A stretch of DNA of 64,000 bases from Candidatus Zixiibacteriota bacterium (GCA_024641335.1 JAHEDG010000008.1:1-64000), one strand, 5' to 3'. Positions 10,328-19,414 are shown, counted from the stretch's first letter. Made by a program: numbers and translations. The notes: generated from the sequence alone by a model not told the origin.

Positions 10328-11224
10328 TTAAAACAGCAGTTTTCGAGCGGAGGTGAATTTGAAACGACTGCCGGTAATCGGGTCGTCAAATTCCAGTTCC
10401 CTGGCGACCAGCTGAAGCGGATTTTGAAAATTATCGTACTGCCTGGGCTGGAGTTCGGGATGATAACGATCGTTTAATATGCCGCTGCCGATAAGTTGAA
10501 GATGAAGGCGAATCTGATGGCCTTTGCCGGTAAACGGTTCAATTCTGAATTTTACGAGGTCTCCCCTTTGGTCCGTTTTTTCGATCAGCGTTTTAGCGTT
10601 AACCGGACCGCTTGAATTGATCATTCCAGGCCATTGTTCCGATTCCACAATACGGTTTTCGATAAGCCATCGCGTTAGATTATCATTTTTCGGCCTGGTT
10701 CCGATGGCCTCGTAGATTTTTCTGATTTTCCCGGATCTGAACAGGCGGTGATAAATATCCCGCGTTTTCCTGTTGAGCGAAAAGAGAACAACGCCGGCGG
10801 TTTCTCTATCTATTCGATGCAGTGGCGTGAGGTCCTTATTGCCCAGCGATTTTATCATCCTGTTTAGTAAACATTCTCTGACAAACGGACCGGCGGGCTG
10901 AACAGGCAGAAAATGCGGTTTACAAACAGCCGCGATATGATCGTTGTGAAAAAGAAATCTCACTCTGAAGGGGACGCGGATCTCCTTTGGCGATTCCCGA
11001 AAGTACGAGATTCTCAGGCCGGTTCTATAAGGGGTTCGCAAAGTAACCGTGCCGCCGTCAGGCAGGAAGACCAATCCGTTATTTATTCGGGCCGACCATA
11101 CGTCCCGGCCGATATGAGGGAAACGGAGCTTTAGGTAATCGAGAATAGTGGTATTCCTATTTTTCTGTTCGGGCAGTGTGATAAAAGACGGCTTGAGGGA
11201 TCTGGAGTTTTCAAAGTACTTCAT
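10328..11224 (-). CDS. RluA-family RNA pseudouridine synthase
   Basis: The enzyme isomerises uridine to pseudouridine in rRNA or tRNA. The catalytic aspartate is in HRIDRETAGVVLFSLN (HRxD-x2-T-x-G), with GRxHQIR represented by GKGHQIRLHLQ further on. A short N-terminal S4-like region (GRDVWSARINNGLVFLPDG) may bind RNA. I prefer ATG 11224, preceded by GGAAGAAG, over 11260, giving 298 residues, normal for the family. Specificity (RluC/RluD-like or other) cannot be assigned. It stands alone between the sigma-factor operon and ygiQ. Confidence 0.85.
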   Translation of the reverse strand: MKYFENSRSLKPSFITLPEQKNRNTTILDYLKLRFPHIGRDVWSARINNGLVFLPDGGTVTLRTPYRTGLRISYFRESPKEIRVPFRVRFLFHNDHIAAVCKPHFLPVQPAGPFVRECLLNRMIKSLGNKDLTPLHRIDRETAGVVLFSLNRKTRDIYHRLFRSGKIRKIYEAIGTRPKNDNLTRWLIENRIVESEQWPGMINSSGPVNAKTLIEKTDQRGDLVKFRIEPFTGKGHQIRLHLQLIGSGILNDRYHPELQPRQYDNFQNPLQLVARELEFDDPITGSRFKFTSARKLLF

Positions 11225-11288
11225 ATTGATCTTCTTCCGACGGTTGCCATAGAACGACAATATAGGAGAATATCAGGCGATAGAGAAT

Positions 11289-11329
11289 AATATTTCGGGG
11301 GCCGCGGGAATCAAACCCGGCCGAATATT
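11289..11329 (-). terminator. Hairpin after the anti-sigma gene
   Basis: Just past the anti-sigma stop codon, the outer arms AATATTCGG and CCGAAATATT enclose an inner CGGG-7nt-CCCG stem. This long imperfect hairpin probably ends the sigma/anti-sigma transcript, although no clean U-run follows. The inner stem-loop resembles a tRNA T-arm but no tRNA body is present. Confidence 0.4.
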
Positions 11330-11332
11330 AAA

Positions 11333-11758
11333 CTACTTCGTCCGGTTTAGTATATTTTCATAGTAGGCCTGCGACAGCTCCATAGCGTCGGGAACGGGGC
11401 AGTTTCCAAGCGAATCCGGGGGCGGAGATAATGTAATGTAAGCCGGCGACACCAACGCCGATCGATTATGAATCCAATTCGACGCGCTGTAACCGACGGC
11501 CATTCCGAGCAGAATTAGCGCCGCGACTCTAACAGCCTGATACAGGAGGTCAGACAGCCGGCGGGGGGTCGTCATAGTTAGCATGGGGCGATTCGGCCGA
11601 ATTCCTCCGATAATATCGATATCGCGCCGGAGATTTTCGAGGCGAGTCCGGCACCCCGGACAGGCTGCGAGGTGGTCAGTTATTTCGATATCGGAGAGTT
11701 CATCGGAGTGGATCTCCAGAGCGTAATCCAGAAGTTTATCGTCGTCGGGATGTATCAT
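11333..11758 (-). CDS. Zinc-finger anti-sigma factor
   Basis: The 141-residue protein has an N-terminal anti-sigma zinc-finger (ZAS-like) motif, H-x3-C-x2-C, in ITDHLAACPGCRTRLENL (residues about 27-44). One transmembrane segment follows at about residues 90-110 (AALILLGMAVGYSASNW), and a short periplasmic tail ends the protein. It probably holds the adjacent ECF sigma factor at the inner membrane until a signal arrives. Its ATG overlaps the sigma-factor stop in an ATGA junction, so the pair is translated together. The periplasmic part is too short to be a sensor by itself; the TPR protein upstream in the operon may take part. Confidence 0.82.
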   Translation of the reverse strand: MIHPDDDKLLDYALEIHSDELSDIEITDHLAACPGCRTRLENLRRDIDIIGGIRPNRPMLTMTTPRRLSDLLYQAVRVAALILLGMAVGYSASNWIHNRSALVSPAYITLSPPPDSLGNCPVPDAMELSQAYYENILNRTK

Positions 11759-12291
11759 CGCAGAGCTCCTTTCCGGAGAAGGGTTTCGCGGCAGGATTTG
11801 ACAGCGTAAAAAATACGGGATTTTACGGTTCCCAGCGGTATGCCGAGCAGTTTGGCGATCTCCTCATAGCTGTGCCGACCATAGAAGCGAAGTATAAGAG
11901 GTAGTCGGTGATCCGTATCGAGCGCGGCGATTGTTTCGGCCACCAGCCTGTCGCGTTCATCGATCAAAATACTCTCAAGAGGGGTATGGGAATTGTCCGG
12001 CGGATCGAGACCATCGAGCGGCAGGTTTCGTTTTAGCCGTCTCGATTCTTTCAGCGCCAGACGGTAAGCTATTGTTCCGAGGAAGCCTCCGACTGTGCCG
12101 GCGCAGTTTTTGAGCCTGGCCCTAAGGGCGCGGATGAAGGTCTCCTGCACGACATCATCGGCGGCGGCCGCCGAACCCGTGATCAGAAGCGCCAACCCGG
12201 CCAACCTGGCCTGATGCCGTTCGACCAGCGCGCGCCAGGCTGATTCCTCGCCTCGCCGAGCGCGGATAAGACAATCCCACTCCAAATTCAA
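11755..12291 (-). CDS. ECF-type RNA polymerase sigma factor
   Basis: This is a 178-residue sigma-70 family regulator with region 2 (DDVVQETFIRALRA, residues about 46-59) and region 4 (helix-turn-helix HSYEEIAKLLGIPLGTVKSR near residues 143-162). Regions 1 and 3 are missing, as in ECF factors. The start is a TTG that directly abuts the TAA of the upstream TPR gene, with GGGAGATAA as ribosome-binding site. It overlaps the anti-sigma gene by 4 nt. It probably controls an envelope response that includes its own operon, although I could not identify an ECF promoter. Confidence 0.92.
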   Translation of the reverse strand: MNLEWDCLIRARRGEESAWRALVERHQARLAGLALLITGSAAAADDVVQETFIRALRARLKNCAGTVGGFLGTIAYRLALKESRRLKRNLPLDGLDPPDNSHTPLESILIDERDRLVAETIAALDTDHRLPLILRFYGRHSYEEIAKLLGIPLGTVKSRIFYAVKSCRETLLRKGALR

Positions 12292-13593
12292 TTATCTCCC
12301 CGCGGGCTCCTGGCACTTAATACCCTGGCTTCCGCTCCAGTCATCGATCTCTTTTATATCCGACCCGAAGCGACACCACTCATAGGCGATTTTGGTTCGT
12401 TTTTCTTCGGAAATTAATTTTTCTATATGCTCCCGATACCAGCGGAAAAGCGGGAGACGTATTTCCGGGGCATTCTTTTTAAGTGTTTCCAGGTTGGCCG
12501 CCGCTCCCGTCGCGTAATTGGCGACAATCATCCGCCCTGCATCGGTCAATGGAGCGTTTCTTAAGCGCCAGCTTTCCAATCCCGCCGTACGAAATCCGTC
12601 GATCCATTTTCCGTACGCTTTTCGAAGCTGGTCGGAGTAGGCATTGTTTGATTTTGTCACTATAGTTACCAAGCCCAGATCCCGGCCATTTTCGGTTATC
12701 CGGTTGACCATTTCGGTAAGATAAACTGTCCTGGAAATGTAAACTGGTCGTCCGGCGCGATCGGCCGCTTCGATGATTTTAGTGATAAGCGTATCACCAA
12801 ACGGCCCGGCCGCGGGCATGGTTTTTTTCTTTTCTTTTATCTCCCGGAGAATGGAATCGCGCAGATCATCCAGCTCTTTTTCGCCGATAAACCGGGGAAG
12901 CCCCTGCCCGATCATGTAACTCGGATACCAGGGGGTGTTGAGCAGGCTGCGGTTGACTATGGCGACATCGGGACGAACTTTGAGTATCCGTGTCAGAATC
13001 CATCCGGGGTATGTGTCGTTATCGCCGTTGGTAATGACGATAGCGTTATCGTCAAGGCCGATCAGCATGTTGTAATTGTAGTCCATGACCTCGTCAGCGA
13101 TAACCCCGCTCTCCAGCAGACGGCGCAGAGCCAGATCGAGCTGCTCCTCCTGGCCCGAATCCATGTAGATGGTAACCAGGGAAAACCAGGCATCAGTAAA
13201 GCGCGGATCAATGGATATCGCTTTTTCCAGGTATTTACGGCCCTCGTCATCATCATGCGCGCCGCGGCGTTCCATGCTTTTCAAATACAAGAGGGTCGGG
13301 TTCCAGGGATATATTTTCAGGCCTTTATTCAAGAGTGCCCAGTAATTATCGTCATTGGCGTAACGGGCGGCATACATCCAATTGGCATAGGCGTATTCCG
13401 AGGGGTAAGCGTCGCAATAGTCTCTCCAAAGATCGGCCAGCTTGACATAGGCGTCGTCGTCGTAGATCACCAGTCTCTTGCTTTTTATCTCTTCCGGCCT
13501 GACGACCTCATCAGACCCCTCCGCAAATGACGGTATTGAAATGAGAAGCAATATGCAGGCGATGGCTATAGATTCGGTATTCCGCTTTTTCAT
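12292..13593 (-). CDS. Secreted TPR protein with DUF2723-like C-terminal segment
   Basis: A signal peptide (residues 1-24, IACILLLISIPSFA) is followed by TPR-like helices (about residues 70-180). Then comes a segment NGDNDTYPGWILTRILKVRP plus a VNRSLLNTPWY stretch. As I recall them, DUF2723 membrane proteins carry the same pattern (NGDNDTFPLWY, RPDV, LSLLNTPWY) in their extracytoplasmic part. The protein therefore looks like a soluble, secreted relative. It is the first gene of the operon and touches the ECF sigma gene, so it may be the target or the sensor of that system. The start is ATG with AAAGGAG upstream. Function is unknown. Confidence 0.6.
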   Translation of the reverse strand: MKKRNTESIAIACILLLISIPSFAEGSDEVVRPEEIKSKRLVIYDDDAYVKLADLWRDYCDAYPSEYAYANWMYAARYANDDNYWALLNKGLKIYPWNPTLLYLKSMERRGAHDDDEGRKYLEKAISIDPRFTDAWFSLVTIYMDSGQEEQLDLALRRLLESGVIADEVMDYNYNMLIGLDDNAIVITNGDNDTYPGWILTRILKVRPDVAIVNRSLLNTPWYPSYMIGQGLPRFIGEKELDDLRDSILREIKEKKKTMPAAGPFGDTLITKIIEAADRAGRPVYISRTVYLTEMVNRITENGRDLGLVTIVTKSNNAYSDQLRKAYGKWIDGFRTAGLESWRLRNAPLTDAGRMIVANYATGAAANLETLKKNAPEIRLPLFRWYREHIEKLISEEKRTKIAYEWCRFGSDIKEIDDWSGSQGIKCQEPAGR

Positions 13594-13906
13594 AAATTTC
13601 TCCTTTCTATCAAGATAATCCTCGGACAGCCGAAAAGTTCAAAAAAAAGCTGATATAAAACCTTAAGTGGACCCTGCGGATCTATTTAACAGTTTTAATC
13701 CCGCTGTTTTAAATACGCAAAACTGAATGAATTTTTGAAAATATGATTGGGAGGTTTTTTTTCTGGAAATGGGTTCTTGATACTGTTTGTACTGATCGAG
13801 CTGATCGATAACGTTTTCAATGACGTTCTGAAAATGAAGTTGATCGAGATCGCGATAGACTCGTTAATTTAACCTGAAAAATCCGGCGAGCCAAGTCGTC
13901 CACTCT
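13594..13906. other. Intergenic region between carbonic anhydrase and the sigma operon
   Basis: These 313 bases hold no ORF I can support. They contain the ribosome-binding site and presumably the promoter of the TPR/sigma operon, AT-rich tracts, and a 16-mer at 13707-13722 that recurs exactly at 19064-19079. No clear terminator for the carbonic anhydrase gene was found. Confidence 0.5.
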
Positions 13907-14563
13907 TCAGGTTTCTGAGCCCGGCGCGGAGATCAGGGGTTCGAAGCCGGCGGTCTCCGCTGAATAGGAGAGTAATTCTCCGGAGACAATATCGAAATAC
14001 CAGCCATGAAGAGCGAGCGAATTATTGTCGACTCGTTCACTAATCCAGGGAAACGACAGGAGATTTTCCAGGGAGAGCAAAATAGCGGCCTGTTCGCATG
14101 CCCTCTCCTGCAAGGCAAGGGGTTTTTGGGGCAATTCCCGCAGTACCCGCTCCCTCGCGTGTCTGGCGATACTCACCCAGCGGCCGATGAACTCGTACTG
14201 GTTTTGTGTAATGCCTTCGCCTTTCATGAGTGCCTGGATTCCGCCGCAATTGGAGTGGCCCAGTACGATGATGTGTTCGACTTCGAGGCTCTTGACAGCG
14301 AATTCGAGCGCGGCTCGAATACCGGGAGCTTCTATTTCATGAACGTAGGGTGGAACGAGGTTGGCGACATTGCGGATAACGAAGAGATCGCCGGGGTCGG
14401 CGTCCGTGAGCATGGCAGGGTCAACTCGCGAATCGCAGCATGAAATTACGAGAACTCGAGGCTGCTGACTATGCCGAAGCCTGGAGAAGAGACTTTGTTC
14501 ATCCTGAAAGTATTTAATCTGGAAACGTTCGAAACCTGCAATAAACCTGGCGATGTCCTTCAT
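13907..14563 (-). CDS. can: Beta-class carbonic anhydrase
   Basis: This enzyme catalyses reversible hydration of CO2 to bicarbonate. Zinc ligands are visible as Cys in SCCDSRVDP and as His/Cys in HSNCGGIQAL. The Asp-Arg dyad of CDSR is intact. At 218 residues it has normal bacterial length and no signal peptide, so it is cytoplasmic. AGGAGAAG precedes the ATG. It is monocistronic as far as can be seen. Bicarbonate feeds carbamoyl phosphate and fatty-acid synthesis, but there is no operon link. Confidence 0.93.
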   Translation of the reverse strand: MKDIARFIAGFERFQIKYFQDEQSLFSRLRHSQQPRVLVISCCDSRVDPAMLTDADPGDLFVIRNVANLVPPYVHEIEAPGIRAALEFAVKSLEVEHIIVLGHSNCGGIQALMKGEGITQNQYEFIGRWVSIARHARERVLRELPQKPLALQERACEQAAILLSLENLLSFPWISERVDNNSLALHGWYFDIVSGELLSYSAETAGFEPLISAPGSET

Positions 14564-14686
14564 TCATGCTTCTCCTGTCGCACTCCTCGGCAAAGATTCG
14601 CTGATGATCTGAATATACTCGCTCCCCGGACGACGGTCAACACTCGATTCCCGCGGCTCGGTTACCGACAAAGTATCAGTTTACGC

Positions 14687-14718
14687 AAAATAAAAAGGAC
14701 CGGCCAAATTGCCGGTCC
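14687..14718 (-). terminator. Rho-independent terminator downstream of the broken T9SS-cargo gene
   Basis: On the minus strand, GGACCGGC and GCCGGTCC pair perfectly (8 bp) and are followed by a U-rich run (TTTTTATTTT). It lies about 70 nt past the CTD stop codon and matches the expected end of the ancestral gene. Confidence 0.8.
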
Positions 14719-14784
14719 CTTATCTTATCGGACATCGGCCTTTATCCTGGCGGGATCGTCCGTTTCGGGGGTCGCAGATAATTA

Positions 14785-15209
14785 TCACTTCAACAATATC
14801 ATCCGTTTTGTTTCGGACGTATCGCCTGCTTTTAACCGATAATAGTATATTCCCGAAGGTTGATCTCCGGCATTCCAGATAATCCGCCGCGAACCGGCGC
14901 TTAACCTCGATTGGGTCAGGATCTCTACCCTCTGACCGGCAATATTGAAAACTTCCAGGGTGACAAATGACGTGTTGGACAGTTCGAATTCGATTATTGT
15001 GGAGGCGTTGAAGGGGTTGTCGAGGCGCTATCAGCGGATCGATATACTCCGCTATTGAGACTGGCCAGGTAGATTTCGCCATTTGAATTTAATACGATAT
15101 CTCGAATTACCCCGCCGGGATCGGAGGGTACAGGTTCCCATTGCGCTTTTGATTCGATAGAGATTACCGACAGGATGATCAGCAGTAAGATCGATTTCTG
15201 ACGCTTCAT
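14785..15209 (-). pseudogene. Internally deleted, frameshifted T9SS-sorted secreted protein
   Basis: From ATG 15209 (GAGAGG upstream), about 60 residues read as a signal peptide (ILLLIILSVISIESKAQ) plus one propeller- or BNR-like blade ending SGVYRSAD. This frame then runs into a short tail and stops at about 14994. In another frame, starting around base 15003 and ending at TGA 14785-14787, the sequence encodes an almost complete por/T9SS-type sorting domain (DNPFNASTIIEFEL ... SETKRMILLK). The middle of the gene, normally hundreds of residues, is missing and the two ends are joined out of frame, cutting the CTD inside its first PNPFN motif. The ribosome-binding site and terminator remain. 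This is decay of a large secreted-protein gene by internal deletion. Confidence 0.8.
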
Positions 15210-15352
15210 GATGTATTCCTCTCTGAATCGGATAATGGTTCGCATATAATATAATTAACCGTAAGATTCGATAAGCGGTTCCTTATGTTGTAACGTCATT
15301 TATGGACAAACGCGTCTTGTTGCCCATGTTAATACTAAGGTATTAATATCTG

Positions 15353-15391
15353 AAAAAAACAACCGGGCCATTCGCTGGGAATGACCCGGTT
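15353..15391 (-). terminator. Rho-independent terminator of the subtilase gene
   Basis: On the minus strand a 12-bp stem (one G-U pair) built from AACCGGGTCATT and AATGGCCCGGTT is followed by GTTTTTTT. It lies about 55 nt after the subtilase stop codon. Confidence 0.85.
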
Positions 15392-15446
15392 AGTTCCGCT
15401 TATTTCAGGACATTATAACGCCAGGGTAACGCCCCTTTAAGCGACT

Positions 15447-17759
15447 TTATTTCAGCAGCAACATCCTTTTGGTTTCGGATAATTGTCCGGTCTGCATGTT
15501 GTAGAGATAAACTCCGGAGGCCTGATTTTCGGCGTTCCAGGTGACCTGGTGAGCCCCGGCGGACTGGTATTCATCCACGAGAGTGCTGATTTTTTGTCCG
15601 AGCAGGTTATAGATTTCGATACGCACATTGGAGGGCTCTTCCAGATTGTACCCGATTGTAGTCCGTGCGTTGAAAGGATTGGGGTAATTCTGGTCTAGTA
15701 AGAATTGCTCGGGAATCGAGGAGATTTTGTACGGCTGATCGTCCGGCTGTCTCATGGCGCCGGAGGCGCTGCCGCGGAACTCTATTTCGTCGATGTACAC
15801 GTCGTCGCTATTGTTGCTGGCATCACACATGAAACGCAATTTTGCGTTGGACGGGAAATTGTACAAGGCGCTGGAGATAGCGACGACAGGATTATAGAAC
15901 TGGTTGTTCTGGAAATCAGTACCGGAGACGAATGAGGCGACGGTTTGCCAGGCGGAACCATTGTAGTATTGAACCCAGAAGTCCTCGCCGGTTTCCATGC
16001 TGACGGCGTAGAACCAGAACTGTACTTCGAGCTGGGTATAGCCGGAAACATTGTAAGAGGAGGTATGATAAAATGATGAAGAGGTACCGCTGTTATCCTG
16101 TATATCGGCAGCCCTGCTTCCCTGGTGGGCATATGTTCCACCGTTATAGAGCGACATATCAGAGCCGCCATCGGTGTAGCTGCCCATACCGCCTTCGAAA
16201 TCGTCATAGGTAATGACGGTCCAGGCTCCGGGCGCGCTGACATTGATATAGCCTGTTTTGGTTTCGCCGTCGGAACCATAGGGGTTAGTGGCGGTAAGGG
16301 TTACGGTGTAGGATCCGGCGGAGTTATAGATGTGGCTTGGGTTTTGGGCGGTCGACGTACCGGCGTCACCGAAATTCCAGTTCCATGATGTCGGGTTGCC
16401 GGTGGAGAGATCGGTGAACTGGACGGTCAGCGGAGCAGTTCCGGAGGTCGGAGTTCCAGAAAAATCGGCTATGGGGGGATCGGTCGGTGGAGTCAGTGAT
16501 TGCAGCGCGGCATAAGCGTTGACCAGGCCGTAACCGTAATATTGATCCCAGCCCGCGGAACCCAAATCCAGGGCGGTGTTTTGCATCGCGTTTCTAACCT
16601 GCAGTGGAGTTAACGAACCATTCACCGCCAACAGCATAGCCGCTACGCCGGCAACGTGGGGCGAGGCCATTGATGTTCCCTGGTAGAAGTAATATCCCCA
16701 GCTGGTGTAAGTGGCTCCGAATGTCTGCTGCAGGACTCCATCGACATAACCATCGCCGTTTTGGTCGACACTGGTATCGCCTCCAGGGGCGCAGATATCG
16801 ACATTGGAGCCATAGCTGGAGTATGATGGACGGGTGTTGTCATATCTGGTGGCGGAGACCGAAACGCATTCGACATACGACGCCGGATATTGAGCTATGG
16901 GATTGCCGGAATTTCCGGCGGCGCAGACTATGGTAACTCCGAGTCCGTCAGCGTATCGAACGGCGTTTTGGAGGGTGGAGGTCGATGAGGATGATCCGAG
17001 GCTCATGTTGATCACATCGGCGCCGTGATCAGCGGCCCAGATGATCCCATTAGCCACGGTGGTTAAGGTACCGTTGCCGGACGCGTCGAGAACTTTAACT
17101 GGCATAATACTACAGTTAAAAGCCACTCCGGTTACGCCAAGGTTGTTATTCGTGGTTTGGGCTATCGTACCGGCTACATGGGTGCCATGTCCGTTATCGT
17201 CGTTGGGATGCGAGTCGTTGTTTACGAAATCGTAACCGGGAACGAAATTTGTGCCGGCGAGATCCGGGGCTAATCCGAACGAGCCGTAGTTTTCGTAAGC
17301 CACTCCGCAGTCTATGACGGCTACGACCACGCCTGTTCCGGTCGAGAGATCCCAGGCAGGTCCGGCGTTGATTTTCGGCATGTGCCATTGATAGACATAG
17401 TAGGGATCGTTGGGCGTCATGAAGGCACGCAGGATATAATTGGGTTCGGCGTATTCTATATCAGGTCTGGCGCTGAATTGTTCGACCGCCTCCTCTACGG
17501 TCGACATGGGTGAAATGGCGATTCGCTTGAACCCTATTTGAGGGTTGGCCTCGATCATCCTGGCGCCGAGTTCGGAATAGAGCCTGTTCATCGCTTCGGC
17601 CGAGATGTCGTTCTTGAATTTGACCAGTATTTCCCCGGGAGCGTACTCGATCTTATCGTTTCCGAAGTTCGAGACTCCTATCTTGAAATCCCGGGCGCCA
17701 AAAACGACGCTCGACAGCGCAAAAACAATCGCAATTACAGGGATAACTAATTTTTTCAT
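15447..17759 (-). CDS. Secreted subtilisin-like (S8) protease with PKD and T9SS-type sorting domain
   Basis: This is a 770-residue secreted serine peptidase. A signal peptide (residues 1-21) is followed by an inhibitor-like propeptide (about 35-110, APGEILVKFKN). The S8 catalytic domain has Asp150 (VAVIDCGVA), His191 (NGHGTHVAGT), Asn283 (AAGNSG) and Ser363 (GTSMASPHVAG), so the triad is complete. A PKD domain lies at about 430-510 (WNWNFGDAGTSTAQNPSH). A beta-sandwich region with FWVQYYNGSAW follows, and the last about 80 residues are a sorting domain (LDQNYPNPFNARTTIGYNL ... KRMLLLK). It is probably secreted across the outer membrane by a T9SS-like route and anchored or released; no such secretion gene is in the window. 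Substrates are probably environmental proteins. Confidence 0.93.
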   Translation of the reverse strand: MKKLVIPVIAIVFALSSVVFGARDFKIGVSNFGNDKIEYAPGEILVKFKNDISAEAMNRLYSELGARMIEANPQIGFKRIAISPMSTVEEAVEQFSARPDIEYAEPNYILRAFMTPNDPYYVYQWHMPKINAGPAWDLSTGTGVVVAVIDCGVAYENYGSFGLAPDLAGTNFVPGYDFVNNDSHPNDDNGHGTHVAGTIAQTTNNNLGVTGVAFNCSIMPVKVLDASGNGTLTTVANGIIWAADHGADVINMSLGSSSSTSTLQNAVRYADGLGVTIVCAAGNSGNPIAQYPASYVECVSVSATRYDNTRPSYSSYGSNVDICAPGGDTSVDQNGDGYVDGVLQQTFGATYTSWGYYFYQGTSMASPHVAGVAAMLLAVNGSLTPLQVRNAMQNTALDLGSAGWDQYYGYGLVNAYAALQSLTPPTDPPIADFSGTPTSGTAPLTVQFTDLSTGNPTSWNWNFGDAGTSTAQNPSHIYNSAGSYTVTLTATNPYGSDGETKTGYINVSAPGAWTVITYDDFEGGMGSYTDGGSDMSLYNGGTYAHQGSRAADIQDNSGTSSSFYHTSSYNVSGYTQLEVQFWFYAVSMETGEDFWVQYYNGSAWQTVASFVSGTDFQNNQFYNPVVAISSALYNFPSNAKLRFMCDASNNSDDVYIDEIEFRGSASGAMRQPDDQPYKISSIPEQFLLDQNYPNPFNARTTIGYNLEEPSNVRIEIYNLLGQKISTLVDEYQSAGAHQVTWNAENQASGVYLYNMQTGQLSETKRMLLLK

Positions 17760-18237
17760 TTTGCTTCTCTCCTCAATTAGTCTTTGGAAACATTACTACT
17801 GTATCCATTAAACTACCGATACTTCATAGGCATACCTCCCCCCCTTTTATTGAATTGAAATAAAACCCGGGGGGTGAGTTGAATTATATTGGCTCGAGCG
17901 AAACAGCTCGCCAGGATATCGAATCAAATGATTTCCCCCTTCGTTTAGAGTCAGGCGATTATTTTCGAAAATTATGTTGTTTGCAATTATACTGACTGCC
18001 ATAACAGATTCCCTCCACCCCGACAAACCGGACAAAGAAAAACTGTCATGATCGACATACTATAAAGCCGGATTCGCCAGAATGTCAAGATTAAAATATA
18101 ATATTATATTTTACAACAATTTCTATATATAGATACTATTTCGGAGGTACGGCAAGGGGAACTCCATTTCGTTCAGAGGTTTCCGGAACTACATCCAATT
18201 GGCCGGTTATTCGACTCCGAGATCCACATTGCCGGTT
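17760..18237. other. Intergenic region upstream of the subtilase
   Basis: These 478 bases contain no supported gene. Around 17840-17880 a C-run and a G-run flank TTTTATT/AATAAAA, a possible hairpin about 80-120 nt upstream of the subtilase start that may be part of its 5' leader. A 62-codon minus-strand ORF (17847-18035) has no ribosome-binding site and no recognisable features. Confidence 0.4.
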
Positions 18238-18699
18238 TCAGGAATCGACTCCGGGTGAACCGTAGGTGACGCCGTGTTCCATGTAGAATTTCAGGAGGGT
18301 CAGGGCTTCGCCCCATCCGGCGGCGCATTCCACGATCATCGCCCGGCCTTCCGGCGTGTCTTTGTAACCATCCTCGGTAAGAGTGACAACAGTCCCGTTA
18401 TCTCTGGCGGTCAATTGGATCCGAATCGTGGTGGCTTTATCTTCCGGCCCCCATTGGAAAACAAAAAGATCGGGTTTATTCGCCTCGATAACTTTTCCAG
18501 GAACTTTGAGTGTGTATTTATCGGGGCCCCATTCTTGCCAGCAAAACGAGCAGATTCCGCCCGGCCGAGGATCCAATTCCATCCCGGTTGTAAAAAAATC
18601 ATCCCAGGCGCGCGCGTTTGTTATAGTGTCGTAAACTTTTGCCTGCGGCGCGGCTATGAAAGTTTTCTGTTTGATTTTGCAATCAAGCGATTTTGCCAT
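18238..18699 (-). CDS. SRPBCC/AHSA1-domain protein
   Basis: This is a 153-residue START-like (Aha1/polyketide-cyclase-type) hydrophobic-pocket protein. The features are the N-terminal strand IKQKTFIAAPQAKVYDTITN, the core GKVIEANKPDLFVFQW, the strand TVVTLTEDGY, and the C-terminal helix GWGEALTLLKFYMEHG that closes the cavity. Such proteins bind lipids or other hydrophobic ligands, or act in stress responses; the ligand is unknown. ATG 18699, preceded by GGAGAG, is favoured over 18720. It is a single gene, possibly with a promoter at 18927-18955. Confidence 0.8.
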   Translation of the reverse strand: MAKSLDCKIKQKTFIAAPQAKVYDTITNARAWDDFFTTGMELDPRPGGICSFCWQEWGPDKYTLKVPGKVIEANKPDLFVFQWGPEDKATTIRIQLTARDNGTVVTLTEDGYKDTPEGRAMIVECAAGWGEALTLLKFYMEHGVTYGSPGVDS

Positions 18700-19414
18700 G
18701 TTACTCTCCGTCGCTTCCAATAATATTAGGATCTATTGAAGTGGTTATAATTTCCACTCGTTCTTTGTTGGAATAAACTCGAGCCGGGCTTCAATAATCA
18801 ATCGGCTTTTCAGGCTGCGTCAGGCACGCCTGGGAAAGTCAATCAATCATTCAACGAAGCAGATACATTTTTCCTCTATTGATGAATCAGCTCAAACACA
18901 ATTCGAATTAGCCTTGCCGCAGTCTAAAATAAATATTAAGGCCCTGCCGTGTCAACACCAATTCGCAACCAACGAACTTAGCGGAAATTCATCTGGATTT
19001 GCTGTGATACACGATAAGGCGATACGCATCGGACTTTCGGATCGCGTTAATTGATATTAATTCTTTTAAATACGCAAAATAACTCCATATTAAAAAGTCT
19101 AATTTTTAGGGCAGCTTGAGTTTTATATGGAGTCAGGGGTCCTGCCTTCGGAGCGATCGCCGGCGGCAATCTCCAGTAGCGGAGTGAAGCAAAGTGCCAC
19201 TTTTATATTATCTGACAATGAGTTAACAAACAAGTTTCGGAGCTTTGGATAGTTTTAAATCTCCCTGATCAGCCATACTTAGTCATTCCGCTCTTGATTT
19301 AAAATATTGTCCGCTTGTCCGGCGACCGCATAGCCCCTATTATTAATAATCTATGATTCTTGAAAAGGGGAAGGTGAATTTGAAAACATATCTATGGAGA
19401 AGGAAAATCGAATT
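18700..19414. other. Long intergenic region between divergent SRPBCC and DUF1579-like genes
   Basis: About 715 bases carry no supported gene. On the minus strand TTGACA (18955-18950), a 17-nt spacer and TTATTT (18932-18927) form a possible promoter for the SRPBCC gene. The 16-mer TTTTAAATACGCAAAA at 19064-19079 is repeated from 13707-13722. The rest may be eroded coding sequence, but I could not recognise any product. Confidence 0.4.

Noticed and set aside
11289-11329. tRNA-like T-arm after the anti-sigma gene
   Set aside because: Only the inner CGGG-TTTGATT-CCCG resembles a T-arm. There are no D or anticodon arms, so I treat it as part of a terminator-like hairpin.
14720-15082. 120-codon minus-strand ORF
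   Set aside because: It is a third frame across the pseudogene; the meaningful frames are those with the signal peptide and the sorting domain.
17847-18035. 62-codon minus-strand ORF
   Set aside because: It has no ribosome-binding site, low-complexity translation, and lies over a hairpin-rich leader region.
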